Positions 1-9,021 of a DNA stretch of 64,000 nt are shown piece by piece. Each line of letters starts with the position of its first letter. The first letter of the stretch is position 1. Source of the DNA: Oscillibacter valericigenes (GTDB lineage Bacteria > Bacillota > Clostridia > Oscillospirales > Oscillospiraceae); assembly GCF_021531915.1 (NCBI RefSeq), contig NZ_JAFBIV010000002.1, forward strand, positions 186,001 through 250,000, read 5' to 3'. Position numbers and translations under genes: made by a program. The notes beneath the pieces were generated by a model. It saw nothing but the letters and a program-made list of their open reading frames with translations, did not search any database and had not been told where the DNA came from.

Positions 1-26
1 AGAGATTTCATTTTGAAAATTGCCAT
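1..26 (-). CDS. 5' end of an unidentified gene (partial)
   Basis: Only the first eight codons are inside the window, reading MAIFKMKS, so the product cannot be named. The start is supported by a strong AAGGAGG ribosome-binding site (complement of 34-40) seven bases before the ATG whose complement is at 24-26. A closer ATG (29-31) sits too near the ribosome-binding site. The gene follows the zinc-ribbon gene on the same strand, but a terminator separates them. Confidence 0.6.
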
Positions 27-130
27 ATCATACCCTCCTTTGATTTTAAGTTTCGCTTTATGATAGATGTTTCTCTGCCCTATTGTCTATCGCAAATGCA
101 ACATTCCGGTAAGTTTCTCCACCGGTGCGC

Positions 131-160
131 AAAAAGAAACCGGCCATTCAGCCGGTTTCT
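131..160 (-). terminator. Rho-independent terminator after the zinc-ribbon gene
   Basis: A 10-bp stem AGAAACCGGC/GCCGGTTTCT with a 6-base loop, followed on the minus strand by a run of T. It ends the gene at 176-553. Confidence 0.85.
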
Positions 161-175
161 CTGATGGCTGATGCC

Positions 176-553
176 TTACTCACCCATGGGAGCGCCGCAC
201 TGGGGGCAGAACTTGCTGTCAGCCTTTGCGCCGCAGATGGGGCAGGTCTTTTCCGCCGTGACCACTTCCGCCACAGGCTCGTCCTTGGTGGCTTCCTTGG
301 CGGCTTCCATCTCCGCGATCTTGGCCTTGGAGGCGTTGACGGCCTCCACCATGTCGCGGACGGCGTCGGGGATCTCACCCTCGTACTCGTTGACGAACCA
401 CTCGCCGATGATGCGGTAGTTCTTGTCGATCTCCCGCTGCTCGCCGGCAATGGCGACGGAGAGCTTGGTCAGTTCAGCCGCATCCTTTGCCTTGTCCGCG
501 GCAACAGCGGCCACGTCCCTTGCCTTCTTGGTCAGTTCATCAAAAAAAGCCAT
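176..553 (-). CDS. Small zinc-ribbon protein
   Basis: This 125-residue protein has a long charged, Ala/Lys/Glu-rich helical N-terminal part (about residues 1-95). A C-terminal zinc ribbon follows, with the pairs CPICG and CPQCG about 12 residues apart and ending GAPMGE. The fold is that of the zinc_ribbon_2 class, often seen on proteins of unknown function in clostridia. There is no signal peptide or membrane segment. The start has AAAGGGGA upstream and its own promoter and terminator, so it is transcribed alone. The function is unknown; I infer only metal binding and a possible protein-interaction role. Confidence 0.85.
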   Translation of the reverse strand: MAFFDELTKKARDVAAVAADKAKDAAELTKLSVAIAGEQREIDKNYRIIGEWFVNEYEGEIPDAVRDMVEAVNASKAKIAEMEAAKEATKDEPVAEVVTAEKTCPICGAKADSKFCPQCGAPMGE

Positions 554-605
554 TTGAAAATCCCCTTTCTATCATACGGCCCTTGGCCGTTTCTTTGATG
601 CTCTC

Positions 606-634
606 AGTATATCCGAGTTTTTTCGGAAACGCAA
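606..634 (-). promoter_or_regulatory. Promoter of the zinc-ribbon gene
   Basis: On the minus strand, -35 TTGCGT, a 17-base spacer and -10 TATACT lie about 50 bases before the start codon. A short palindrome ACGGCC/GGCCGT lies in the leader. Confidence 0.7.
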
Positions 635-650
635 CTGCTTTTCCATTTGT

Positions 651-2162
651 TTACACATCGTTTTCAATCCAGCTCCGGGCGCGCTCCACTGCCCGCCGCC
701 ACTGGCGGTAATCCGCCGCACAGTCTGCCTCCGCCCGCTGGGGCTGGAACACATGCTGGCTGCGGCGCAGGCCCTCCAGCTCCGGCAGGCCGCTCCAGAC
801 CCCCGCTGCCAGTCCCGCCAGGGCCGCCGCACCGAAGGCGGTGGTCTCCACCTGGGCGGGCCGGTCCACCGGCAGCCGCAGCAAGTCCGCCTGGGTCTGC
901 ATCAGGATGTCGCTGACGGAAGCGCCGCCGTCCACCCGCAGGGTAGTGATGGGGCAGGAGGCGTCCGCGTTCATGGCCCGCACCAGGTCCGTCACCTGGA
1001 AGGCGATGGAGTCCAGCACCGCCCGGGCAATATGGGCCTTGGTAGAGCCCCGGGTCAGGCCAACGATGGTGCCCCGGGCGTACATATCCCAATAGGGTGC
1101 GCCCAGTCCCGTGAAGGCAGGCACGATGTACACACCGCCGGAGGAGGGCACACTCTCCGCCAGCCGGTCGCAGTCCGGCGCGGATTCGATGAGGCCCAGC
1201 TCATCCCGCAGCCACTGGATGGTGCTGCCGGCGTTGAACACGCTGCCCTCCAGAGCGTAGGAAACTTCGCCGTTCAGCACCCAGCCCACGGAGGTCACCA
1301 GACCCGACCGGGACCGCACCGCCTGGCCGCCCACGTTCATCAGGGTGAAGCAGCCGGTGCCGTAGGTGTTCTTGGCCTGACCCGGCGTAAAGCAGCCCTG
1401 TCCGAACAGTGCCGCCGGCTGGTCTCCGGCGCTGCCGCAGATGGGGATGCCCGCCAGGTCCTCCAGACCGGGAATTCCCGCCGCGACCATGCCGTACACC
1501 TCGCTGTTGGACCGGGGCTCCGGCAGCAGGGACATGGGGATGTCCAGGGCCTTGCACAAGTCCGCGTCCCATTGCAAGGTGTGGATGTTGAACAGCATGG
1601 TGCGGGAGGCGTTGGAGACGTCGGTCACATGGACCTTTCCGCCGGTCAGATTCCAGATGAGCCAGGAGTCCACCGTGCCGGCGCACAGCTCGCCCCGCTC
1701 CGCCCGTTGCCGGGCGCCGGGGATGTTGTCCAGAATCCATTTGATCTTGGTCCCGGAGAAGTAGGCGTCGATCAGCAGGCCCGTCTTCTCCGTCACGGTC
1801 TCGTCCAGCCCCTCCGCTTTCAGAGCGTCGCAGATGGCGGCAGTCCGGCGGCACTGCCATACGATGGCGTTGCACACCGGGCGCCCGGTGGCTCGCTCCC
1901 AAAGGACCGTGGTCTCCCGCTGGTTGGTGATGCCCAGAGCCGCGATCTGCTTGGGGTCGATGTGGGCGGTGTCCACAGCCTCCGCCAGGGCCCGCTTCTC
2001 CGTAGCCCAGATCTCCATGGGATCGTGCTCCACCCAGCCGGGCCGGGGGTAGATCTGGCGGAAGGGATACTGGGCGCGGGACACGATGGCCCCGGCCCGG
2101 TTGAACAGGATGGCCCGGGAGCTGGTGGTCCCCTGGTCCAGTGCCACGACATAATTTTCCAT
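651..2162 (-). CDS. glpK: Glycerol kinase
   Basis: Glycerol kinase of the FGGY family phosphorylates glycerol to sn-glycerol 3-phosphate in the cytoplasm. The N-terminal phosphate-binding motif DQGTTSSR is at residues 9-16. The substrate segment GWVEHDP and the C-terminal [17 protein letters not shown] signature are present. The length of 503 residues is normal. The ATG at 2162 has AGGAGG six bases upstream; an in-frame TTG two codons earlier lies too close to it. It is divergent from a lipase-like hydrolase at 2240, which could supply glycerol from acylglycerols. No glpF or glpD is beside it. Confidence 0.97.
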   Translation of the reverse strand: MENYVVALDQGTTSSRAILFNRAGAIVSRAQYPFRQIYPRPGWVEHDPMEIWATEKRALAEAVDTAHIDPKQIAALGITNQRETTVLWERATGRPVCNAIVWQCRRTAAICDALKAEGLDETVTEKTGLLIDAYFSGTKIKWILDNIPGARQRAERGELCAGTVDSWLIWNLTGGKVHVTDVSNASRTMLFNIHTLQWDADLCKALDIPMSLLPEPRSNSEVYGMVAAGIPGLEDLAGIPICGSAGDQPAALFGQGCFTPGQAKNTYGTGCFTLMNVGGQAVRSRSGLVTSVGWVLNGEVSYALEGSVFNAGSTIQWLRDELGLIESAPDCDRLAESVPSSGGVYIVPAFTGLGAPYWDMYARGTIVGLTRGSTKAHIARAVLDSIAFQVTDLVRAMNADASCPITTLRVDGGASVSDILMQTQADLLRLPVDRPAQVETTAFGAAALAGLAAGVWSGLPELEGLRRSQHVFQPQRAEADCAADYRQWRRAVERARSWIENDV

Positions 2163-2194
2163 AAACAACCTCCTCTGGCATTTTTCGACGGAGT

Positions 2195-2223
2195 ATGATA
2201 TGATAGCTATGATTATATCACAA
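2195..2223 (-). promoter_or_regulatory. Putative glpK promoter
   Basis: Minus-strand TTGTGA, 17-base spacer, TATCAT, about 30 bases before glpK. The 77-bp gap is shared with the divergent hydrolase, for which no convincing promoter was found. Confidence 0.5.
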
Positions 2224-2239
2224 GGAGGCGGCGTTTGCT

Positions 2240-3178
2240 ATGGTCCGAAACGAATTTACCTTCCTCTCCGCCGACGGAAAGACCCCCATCCACGCGGTGG
2301 AATGGCTGCCGGAGAGTCAGGTCCGGGCTGTTCTGCAGATCTCCCATGGCGTGTCTGAGTACATCCTGCGCTATGAGCCCTTCGCGGAATATCTCACCGC
2401 CCGGGGCTTCGCCGTGGTAGGCCACGACCATCTGGGTCACGGCCAGTCTGTGGCAGAGGGCAGCGCCCGACTGTACTTCGGCCCCAAAGGCAGCTGGAAC
2501 TGGGTGGTGGACGACATCGACCAACGGCGGAACCTGGCAAAGGAGAAATTCCCCCAGGTCCCCTATTTCCTGCTGGGCCACTCCATGGGCTCTTTCCTGG
2601 CCCGCACCTATCTGATCCGCTATCCCGGCGCCGTGGACGCGGTGGTCATTATGGGCACCGGGCAGATGCCCCCCGCCGTCATCGCCGGAGGCATGGCGGT
2701 GGCCGCCGAGGAAGCTCGCCGCGTGGGCGAGGACCAGGTCAGCCCGCTGGTAGACAAACTGTCCTTCGGTGCCTACAACAAGCGCTTTGCCCCCAACCGC
2801 ACCAACTTTGACTGGCTGTCTCTCAATCAGGACAACGTGGACCGCTACATTGCCGACCCCCTCTGCGGCGGGAACGCCACCATTGGTCTGTTCCGGGAGA
2901 TGCTGGGCGGTCTGTCCTTCATCGCAAAGCCCAAAAACCTGAAACGGATGAATCTGAACATTCCGGTGCTGTTCATCTCCGGGGAGATGGACCCGGTGGG
3001 CGACTGCGGCAAGGGCGTGCAGCGGGCTTATGAGAGCTTCCGGAAGGCGGGCGTCCGGGACGTGTCCCTGAAGCTGTATCCGGAGCTGCGGCATGAGATT
3101 CTCAACGATACCTGCCGGGAGACGGTCTATGACGATATTTATCAATGGCTGGCAGCCAAAGTTCCTGCTGCTGTTTAA
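2240..3178 (+). CDS. Alpha/beta hydrolase, monoacylglycerol lipase-like
   Basis: A 312-residue serine hydrolase of the Hydrolase_4 / lysophospholipase group. The nucleophile elbow GHSMGS puts Ser at 115. The oxyanion segment ISHGVSEY is near 34-41, the acid is probably Asp251 in SGEMDP, and the His is 285 in LRHEIL. It has no signal peptide, so it is cytoplasmic. The family cleaves monoacylglycerols or lysophospholipids; the neighbouring divergent glycerol kinase fits release of glycerol, which is inference. AAGGAGG stands 11 bases before the ATG, a slightly long spacing. The specific substrate cannot be told from sequence. Confidence 0.9.
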   Translation: MVRNEFTFLSADGKTPIHAVEWLPESQVRAVLQISHGVSEYILRYEPFAEYLTARGFAVVGHDHLGHGQSVAEGSARLYFGPKGSWNWVVDDIDQRRNLAKEKFPQVPYFLLGHSMGSFLARTYLIRYPGAVDAVVIMGTGQMPPAVIAGGMAVAAEEARRVGEDQVSPLVDKLSFGAYNKRFAPNRTNFDWLSLNQDNVDRYIADPLCGGNATIGLFREMLGGLSFIAKPKNLKRMNLNIPVLFISGEMDPVGDCGKGVQRAYESFRKAGVRDVSLKLYPELRHEILNDTCRETVYDDIYQWLAAKVPAAV

Positions 3179-3180
3179 CC

Positions 3181-3218
3181 AAAAAGGAAGCGGTGCTGAA
3201 AAGCACCGCTTCCTTTTT
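3181..3218. terminator. Bidirectional terminator between convergent genes
   Basis: A long stem AAAAAGGAAGCGGTGCT / AGCACCGCTTCCTTTTT with a GAAA loop serves both the hydrolase (+) and the S-layer-homology gene (-). Confidence 0.92.
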
Positions 3219-3224
3219 CATGGT

Positions 3225-5198
3225 TTAATGCTTCACTTCCACCACACGGATGACGCCGTCCTTGGCATAGAGGTTGGCCGTATCGGCATAGGCCAGGGCC
3301 TTTTCAAGAGTAGTCCACTCCTTGCTGTCCAGGTTGTAGCACAGGACATCCTGGGGGACCTCATAGGTCCGGCCGCCGAAGGTCACCACATCTTTGCCGA
3401 TCCAGGCGTCCTTGGACACGTTGGCCATCTTGGACAGCTTGATGAGGCTGGAGAAGCCGGAACCGTTGCGGTTCAGCTTCACCGCCGCGTAATCGCCGGT
3501 CTGCACGTTGTAGCGCATGTTGAAGGGACCAACCCGGTCCTCCTTGCCGTTGCCGTACTGGATACCCAGCAGTTCCTCGTACTCCGGCTCCTGGCCTTCC
3601 TCAGTAACCGGGAGTCGGTTCACTTCCCAGAACACCCGGCCGAAGATCTCGTCGGTGGTGCGGTTCAGCACGATCAGGTCTATCTGACCGGCCCAGTTGG
3701 TGCGGGCGTACTTGATCTGTGCTTCCCGGACCAGGCCGGTATTCAGCTGGCTCAGGGAGATCATCTGGCCGTTGTCAAAGACCATGGCGTTCTCCGCCAG
3801 AGACTTGCTGCCCAACTTGCGGGCGCTCACATCCAGATCACCCCGGACGCTGCCGGACTGGACAGTCAGTGTGACCGTATCTTTCTTGTCAGCGGAGATG
3901 CGGACCACCTGGCCGCTGTACTTCTCCTCCGCCGTGCCCGCCAGCTGGATGGTCCCGGTACCGCACAGCAGCTGCACAGTGCCGTCCCCGGACACCACGC
4001 CCAGCGCATTGCCCCGGGCAGAAGTGCCGCTGGGCTCCACGGCACCAGCCACCTGGCCGTCCGCCGTCAGCAGCAGAGTCATCTGCTTGCCGGGCTTGAA
4101 GGCCGCCAAGGAGTCTCTGGCCGTAGGCAGCACATAGAGCTCCGTGCCGTTCAGGACCTCGATCTTGGTGGGCGCATCGGGATTGGGCTCACAGGATTCA
4201 TAGTACACCGTCACCCGGGTGTCGCAGACCAGGATGGAGTTGGTGGCGGGGTAATAGGTGGCCACGTCATTCTTCCGCAGGTCGCCCACCGTGGCGGGGG
4301 AGCCGTTCTTATAGATCTGATAGTTGTCGTTTCCAGCCAGGGTATTCAGGCCCACAGCGGAACGGTCGGCGTAGATGATGACCGCCGCAGCGGCATTGCC
4401 CGTGCTGCTGGTGGACTGAGGCAGGAATGTCAGGGCCTTGCCCTTGCTGAGCACCACCCGGCCACGGGTACCCAGCAGAGACGAGGTCGCCACAGGATGG
4501 GCCATGGGGTACTGCTTTCCGTCGGAGGTCTTGAGGGTGCCGGTGCCGCCGTCAATGGACAGAAGCTCTGTCTCCTCCCCCAGCTCATACAGGGTGCCGC
4601 CCTCCTTCTGCTGGGCCTGCAGCAGGTTCACAAACAGCTTTGCCGCCTGAACGCGGGTCAGGGGCGCATTTCCGTCGGTGCCCACGCCATCGGTCAGGCC
4701 AGCGGTGGCGCCCACGGCCATGTAGCTGTCCGGCCACACGCCGCCCACGTCCTCGTCCTTATAGCCCAGCAGCCGCAGCAGGATGGTCACCGCCTGCCCC
4801 AGGGTCACGGTCCGCTCCGGATAGAACTTTCCGTCGGGGTAGCCTGCGATGATGCTCCGGCCCTTGGCGGCCAGGTTGATGTATCCGGCAGCCCAGTGGG
4901 AGGGCTTCACATCCGGAAAGATCGTCACCGTCCGGTAGCGGCCCAGCTCGCTGGCGCCGTCCACGGCATAAGTCACCATTTTGCAGAACTGGGCCCGGGT
5001 CAGCTGCCGGTTGGGGCGGAACGTACCGTCCCCATAGCCGTCCAGCACCCCCATGAGCCGCAGGCTCTCCACCGCCACGGCGGTGTTGGTGTCCGACAGG
5101 TCGGAAAACCGGACGGTCTCTGCGGCGCCCGCCGGGAGCACCAGTGTGGTCATCACCATGACAACCGCCAACAGGGCTGTCAGGATTCTTTTTTTCAT
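3225..5198 (-). CDS. S-layer homology (SLH) domain protein, secreted
   Basis: A 657-residue exported protein. A signal peptide (Lys-Lys-Arg then a hydrophobic stretch ending PAGAA, about residues 1-27) precedes three SLH repeats at roughly 30-75, 92-142 and 150-200 (motifs FSDL, DGTFRPN, LTRAQF; FPDV, DGKFYPE; LTRVQA). SLH domains anchor proteins to pyruvylated secondary wall polymer. The remaining ~450 residues are beta-rich without a recognised enzyme motif. GGAGGAAG stands before the ATG. It lies 14 bases after the ABC permease and is the last gene of that operon, so it may act at the wall with the transporter; that is inference. Confidence 0.88.
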   Translation of the reverse strand: MKKRILTALLAVVMVMTTLVLPAGAAETVRFSDLSDTNTAVAVESLRLMGVLDGYGDGTFRPNRQLTRAQFCKMVTYAVDGASELGRYRTVTIFPDVKPSHWAAGYINLAAKGRSIIAGYPDGKFYPERTVTLGQAVTILLRLLGYKDEDVGGVWPDSYMAVGATAGLTDGVGTDGNAPLTRVQAAKLFVNLLQAQQKEGGTLYELGEETELLSIDGGTGTLKTSDGKQYPMAHPVATSSLLGTRGRVVLSKGKALTFLPQSTSSTGNAAAAVIIYADRSAVGLNTLAGNDNYQIYKNGSPATVGDLRKNDVATYYPATNSILVCDTRVTVYYESCEPNPDAPTKIEVLNGTELYVLPTARDSLAAFKPGKQMTLLLTADGQVAGAVEPSGTSARGNALGVVSGDGTVQLLCGTGTIQLAGTAEEKYSGQVVRISADKKDTVTLTVQSGSVRGDLDVSARKLGSKSLAENAMVFDNGQMISLSQLNTGLVREAQIKYARTNWAGQIDLIVLNRTTDEIFGRVFWEVNRLPVTEEGQEPEYEELLGIQYGNGKEDRVGPFNMRYNVQTGDYAAVKLNRNGSGFSSLIKLSKMANVSKDAWIGKDVVTFGGRTYEVPQDVLCYNLDSKEWTTLEKALAYADTANLYAKDGVIRVVEVKH

Positions 5199-5212
5199 AG
5201 TTTTCTTCCTCC

Positions 5213-6469
5213 TTATTCCGCCCGCAGGGCTTCCACGGGCTGGAGCTTCGATGCTTTGGCCGCCGGGTAGCTGCCGAAGATGATACCCAGTGCCACGGAC
5301 AGGGCAAAGGCCCCCACCGTCACCTTCACCGGCGGGAAAATGGTCATCTGCAGCAGCAGGTTACTGAGGATCACGCTACCTGCCGTGCCGAACAGGATGC
5401 CAATGATGCCGCCGATGCCGCAGAGCATGGCCGCCTCGATGAGGAACTGGGCCACGATGCTGCTGCGCTGGGCGCCGATGGCCCGGCGGATGCCGATTTC
5501 CCGGGTCCGCTCCGTCACCGTCACCAGCATGATGTTCATGATGCCGATGCCGCCTACCGCCAGAGAGATGGCAGCGATGCCGCCCAGCACCAGGCCGATC
5601 ATGCTCAGGTACTCGTTGGACTGCTCCTGCCACTGGCTCTCCGAATAAACGTTGTAACCGCCGGTGTTCTGGTCCACCAGGCCCTTCAAAAAGCCGCTGA
5701 GCCGGGAGATGGCCTCGGTCATGGCCTCGCTGCTGCGGGCCTTCACCAGGAACTCCGTGGGCTTGTCGCCGCCCAGGAGCCGCCGGGCGGTATAGGGAAA
5801 CACAATAAAGTTATCCAGCCAGCTCTGGTCTGCGCTCTCATCGCTGAGACGGGCGGTGTAGACGCCCGCCACCAGGAATTTGTTGCCGTCGACGGACAGC
5901 TCCTTTCCCACCGGGTCTGCGGAGCCGAAGAAGGTCTTTGCCGCCTGGGCGCCCAGAACACAGACCTGGTTGTACTTCTCAATGTCCAGAAGGGCCAGGT
6001 CCCGGCCCCTGGCAATGGTCAGGTTGTTGCAGGCGGCGTACTGGTCGCTGCCGTAGTACAGACTGGGGGGCATATCGCCGGTGAGGTTGCCCATCTCGTC
6101 CCACTGGTACTGCATATTGGCGGTGGATTTGGTGCCGTAGGACACCGTGGCATCGCACCGTCCGGTGGGTGTCACGCCCAGCACGTATTCCTTCAAGCCG
6201 TTGCAGTAGTCGTACAGGTCCGGGAAGTAGTCCCTGGAGATGTCATTGCCCTCCTCGTCGTACATCCAGCTGTAAATGCTGACGGTGATGCGGTTGCTGC
6301 CCATGGCCTCGAACTGCTCCATGGTCTTGAGCTTCATGCCCTCCATGACGGAGACGATGGTCATGACGGCGGCAATGCCGATAAAGATGCCCAGGATGGT
6401 CAGGGCGGACCGGCCCTTCTTGCCCCAGATGGATTTCCATGCCATTTTCACGGCCTGTTGGAGATTCAC
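5213..6469 (-). CDS. ABC transporter permease, MacB/FtsX type
   Basis: A permease of about 418 residues with the MacB-like layout: one N-terminal membrane helix, an extracytoplasmic domain (~45-285) and three C-terminal helices with the FtsX segment including TERTREIGIRRAIGA. Such permeases move substrates by mechanotransmission and export peptides or small molecules. The start is uncertain. A GTG at 6469 overlaps the ATPase stop as GTGA, with AGGAGG ten bases before it. A TTG at 6475 is only four bases from the same site. It sits between its ATPase and the SLH protein in one operon. Confidence 0.92.
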   Translation of the reverse strand: MNLQQAVKMAWKSIWGKKGRSALTILGIFIGIAAVMTIVSVMEGMKLKTMEQFEAMGSNRITVSIYSWMYDEEGNDISRDYFPDLYDYCNGLKEYVLGVTPTGRCDATVSYGTKSTANMQYQWDEMGNLTGDMPPSLYYGSDQYAACNNLTIARGRDLALLDIEKYNQVCVLGAQAAKTFFGSADPVGKELSVDGNKFLVAGVYTARLSDESADQSWLDNFIVFPYTARRLLGGDKPTEFLVKARSSEAMTEAISRLSGFLKGLVDQNTGGYNVYSESQWQEQSNEYLSMIGLVLGGIAAISLAVGGIGIMNIMLVTVTERTREIGIRRAIGAQRSSIVAQFLIEAAMLCGIGGIIGILFGTAGSVILSNLLLQMTIFPPVKVTVGAFALSVALGIIFGSYPAAKASKLQPVEALRAE

Positions 6470-7167
6470 AGCCAATCCACCTCCTGTTCCCGGTCCTCCA
6501 CGATCTTTCCGTCCGCCAGCCGCACACAGCGGCGGGCGGTGGCGGCGATGCCGTTGTCGTGGGTGATGAGGATGACGGTGCTGCCCTCCTTGTTGAGCTG
6601 CTGGAGGAATTTCAGCACCTCCTGGCCCGTCCGGGAATCCAGGGCGCCGGTGGGCTCGTCGGCCATGATGATGGGGGGCTTGGTGGCGATGGCCCGGGCA
6701 ATGGCCACCCGCTGCTGCTGGCCGCCGGACATCTCCGTGGGCTTGTGCTTCACCCGGCCCGCCAGCCCCACCCGTTCCAGGGCCTCCATGGCCATGTCAT
6801 AGCGGTCATCGGCGTTGATGCCCTGATAGATCAGGGGCAGCTCCACATTTTCCAGCACCGTCAGGGACTGAATCAGGTTGTACTGCTGGAAAATGAAGCC
6901 GATCTGCTTGTTGCGGATGCGGGAAAGCTCCTTGTCCGTCAGTTCCCGGACATCCGTGCCATCCAGATAGTAGTCGCCCCGGGTGGGAATATCCAGGCAG
7001 CCCAGCACGTTCATCATGGTGGACTTGCCGGAGCCGGACTGGCCCACCACGGCCACGAACTCCCCCCTGTCGATCTCAAGGGACACGCCGTCCAGGGCGC
7101 GGACCTCGCTCTCCAGGCCCTCGCCGTAGATCTTATACACGTCCCGCAGTTGTATCAAGTGTGCCAT
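6466..7167 (-). CDS. ABC transporter ATPase, MacB/LolD/YknY type
   Basis: A 233-residue ATPase. Walker A GQSGSGKST is at 42-50, Q-loop FIFQQYN at 91-97, signature MSGGQQQR at 146-153 and Walker B IIMADEPTGALD at 166-177. The PTGALD form is typical of the MacB/SalX/LolD exporter group. The ATG lies four bases after the adaptor stop and has only a weak GGGG site, so translation is probably coupled. A reading frame upstream of this ATG is shadow sequence of the adaptor gene. It powers the permease encoded next. Confidence 0.95.
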   Translation of the reverse strand: MAHLIQLRDVYKIYGEGLESEVRALDGVSLEIDRGEFVAVVGQSGSGKSTMMNVLGCLDIPTRGDYYLDGTDVRELTDKELSRIRNKQIGFIFQQYNLIQSLTVLENVELPLIYQGINADDRYDMAMEALERVGLAGRVKHKPTEMSGGQQQRVAIARAIATKPPIIMADEPTGALDSRTGQEVLKFLQQLNKEGSTVILITHDNGIAATARRCVRLADGKIVEDREQEVDWL

Positions 7168-7171
7168 GGCG

Positions 7172-8827
7172 TCAACCCCAGGCTTCCATGGTCTGGAGCT
7201 GAGTGAACACCTCGGTTCCCTCTTCCACACCGGACTTGATCTCCACGTTGTAGTTGTCGGAAATGCCGATCTCCACCGGCACGGCCCAGAAGCCGTCGGG
7301 GATCTCCTCGTCCGCCATGACACCGTCCAGGGCGTTATCGGGCCGGTCACCAGAGACATAAACCACCGTGGCGGTGGAGCCGTCCTCCAGGGACACCGTC
7401 CGCACCGCCTGGATGGGCAGGACCAGACAGTTGTCGTTCTGGCTGGCGATCAGGGAGTACTGGATGTTGCTGTTGACCTGGATCATACCCTCGGTGTTGT
7501 CCATGGACACCACCATGGGATAGGTAGCCACGCCGTTGTTGACGGTGCTGGACAGGCTGACGCTCTCCACTGTGCCCATTGCCGCATTGCCCCACTGGTC
7601 CAGGTCCACCATCATGCCAGGCTTGATGTAGCTGATGTTCCGCTCGTCCACGTTGGCGTTGACGATGAGGGAACGGATATCGGAAATCGTCAGAATGGGC
7701 TGCTGGGTGTTGATCTCGTCGCCGGGCTGGATGGTCAGGCCGATGACCTTGCCGTCGATAGGCGCCACAGCGTTGCAGTTGGCCAGGTTCTTCTCCGCCT
7801 TCTCCAGCTCCTCACGAGCTTCTTCCAGACTCTGCTCAATGCTGAAGATCTCGCTCTCGCTGTCCTCGCCGTCAATACGCACCAGCACCTGTCCGGCGGA
7901 CACCTGGAGGTAATTCACCAGGTCGCTGGAGAGGACCGTGCCGTTGACGGTGGATTTCAGCTCGCCGGTGCGGTAATATGCCAGCTTGCCCGGCTCGTAG
8001 GGATAGACGGTCTCGCCGTTCACCACGGCGGTGGCAGTAGCCGCCATCTCCGCGGTCAGAGCGCCCTCGTTCTCCACGATGATCTCCGCGGAGAACAGCT
8101 TGGACCCCTCCGGGGTGATGCGGCTGACCATGTGGACCGCCTCCACCGTACCGGGGACGGTGGTCATCAGGGCGGGGATGGACACGTCCACCGTCTGCCC
8201 CGCCTTCAGCTCGCCGGCGTAGGCGTAGCTGTAATACTGCTCCAGCCGCAGGCGGGTATCGTCGTTGAGCTGGGCCACCACCTGACCCTTGGAAATGGTG
8301 TCGCCGGGGTTCAGGGTGGCGACCTCCATCAGTTTGCCGGGATAGGTCGCCGCCAGATTCAGTCCGGCGATGTCCTTCTGTGTAGCGGAGAGCTGCTTCT
8401 CGAAGCCCTCCACCTGGCTCCTGGCCTTCTGCACTGCCGCCTGGGCAGCGGGAGAATCCACGGTGAACAGGGGCGTACCTGCGGTGACCTCCTGCCCCTC
8501 CGTCACCAGCACCTCCAGCACCGTACCGGGGGTGCTGATGGAGATGCTCTCGCTGCTCTTGGCCTTCACCAGGCCGCTGCCCTCCACCTTGGCGGTGATG
8601 GCGCCGTACTGGACGAAGTCCGTCACCACCTGCTTTTCCGCATCCTTCTTTCCGCCCAGCAGCTTGAACAGCGCAAAGGCGATGACCGCAAGCACCACCA
8701 AAATGACACACCAGCGGATGATACGGCGCCGGGTCTTGCGGGATAGTTTCTTTTTCACAGGCGTTCCGGCATCCGCTTCCAGCGGCTCCTTCTGGACCTG
8801 CTGCTCCTTTTCCATCAATTCAGACAT
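7172..8827 (-). CDS. Membrane fusion (adaptor) protein, HlyD/YknX type
   Basis: A 551-residue adaptor with a cytoplasmic Lys-rich tip, one membrane helix (~37-57), then two lipoyl/barrel-sandwich segments. Examples are EVLVTEGQEVTAG and APIDGKVIGLTIQPGDEI, around a coiled coil near 310-335. In Gram-positive bacteria such proteins pair with MacB-like permeases (YknXYZ) and work across the wall side of the membrane. It is longer than usual (about 380-420 residues): the barrel-sandwich region looks duplicated. AGGAGA precedes the ATG by nine bases. It is the first gene of the operon adaptor-ATPase-permease-SLH protein. Confidence 0.9.
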   Translation of the reverse strand: MSELMEKEQQVQKEPLEADAGTPVKKKLSRKTRRRIIRWCVILVVLAVIAFALFKLLGGKKDAEKQVVTDFVQYGAITAKVEGSGLVKAKSSESISISTPGTVLEVLVTEGQEVTAGTPLFTVDSPAAQAAVQKARSQVEGFEKQLSATQKDIAGLNLAATYPGKLMEVATLNPGDTISKGQVVAQLNDDTRLRLEQYYSYAYAGELKAGQTVDVSIPALMTTVPGTVEAVHMVSRITPEGSKLFSAEIIVENEGALTAEMAATATAVVNGETVYPYEPGKLAYYRTGELKSTVNGTVLSSDLVNYLQVSAGQVLVRIDGEDSESEIFSIEQSLEEAREELEKAEKNLANCNAVAPIDGKVIGLTIQPGDEINTQQPILTISDIRSLIVNANVDERNISYIKPGMMVDLDQWGNAAMGTVESVSLSSTVNNGVATYPMVVSMDNTEGMIQVNSNIQYSLIASQNDNCLVLPIQAVRTVSLEDGSTATVVYVSGDRPDNALDGVMADEEIPDGFWAVPVEIGISDNYNVEIKSGVEEGTEVFTQLQTMEAWG

Positions 8828-8967
8828 GTCGACACTTCTCCTTCACTGACTGTTTCGATCTGTACCAACCATGCTAGTACAGTCCATTCCGTAAAACAAC
8901 AACAAAACGGTTACAGTTTTACATATATTTCCCTATTTCATAGACGGAAGAATCAGTCATTTGGTTG

Positions 8968-9003
8968 CAAAAAATCGTCCCCAAATATGGGGACGATTTT
9001 TTG
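8968..9003 (-). terminator. Terminator of the TRAP operon
   Basis: Stem CAAAAAATCGTCCCC / GGGGACGATTTTTTG with a 6-base loop. T-runs lie in both directions, so it can also insulate the adaptor gene promoter region (8840-8960), where only weak promoter-like matches exist. Confidence 0.9.
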
Positions 9004-9021
9004 TGAAAACGAAACAGATAT

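Noticed and set aside
3093-5270. Very long frame antisense to the S-layer-homology gene
   Set aside because: Typical shadow frame in GC-rich DNA. The minus-strand frame has a signal peptide, three SLH repeats and a ribosome-binding site. The same applies to the long plus-strand frame at 9448-11097.
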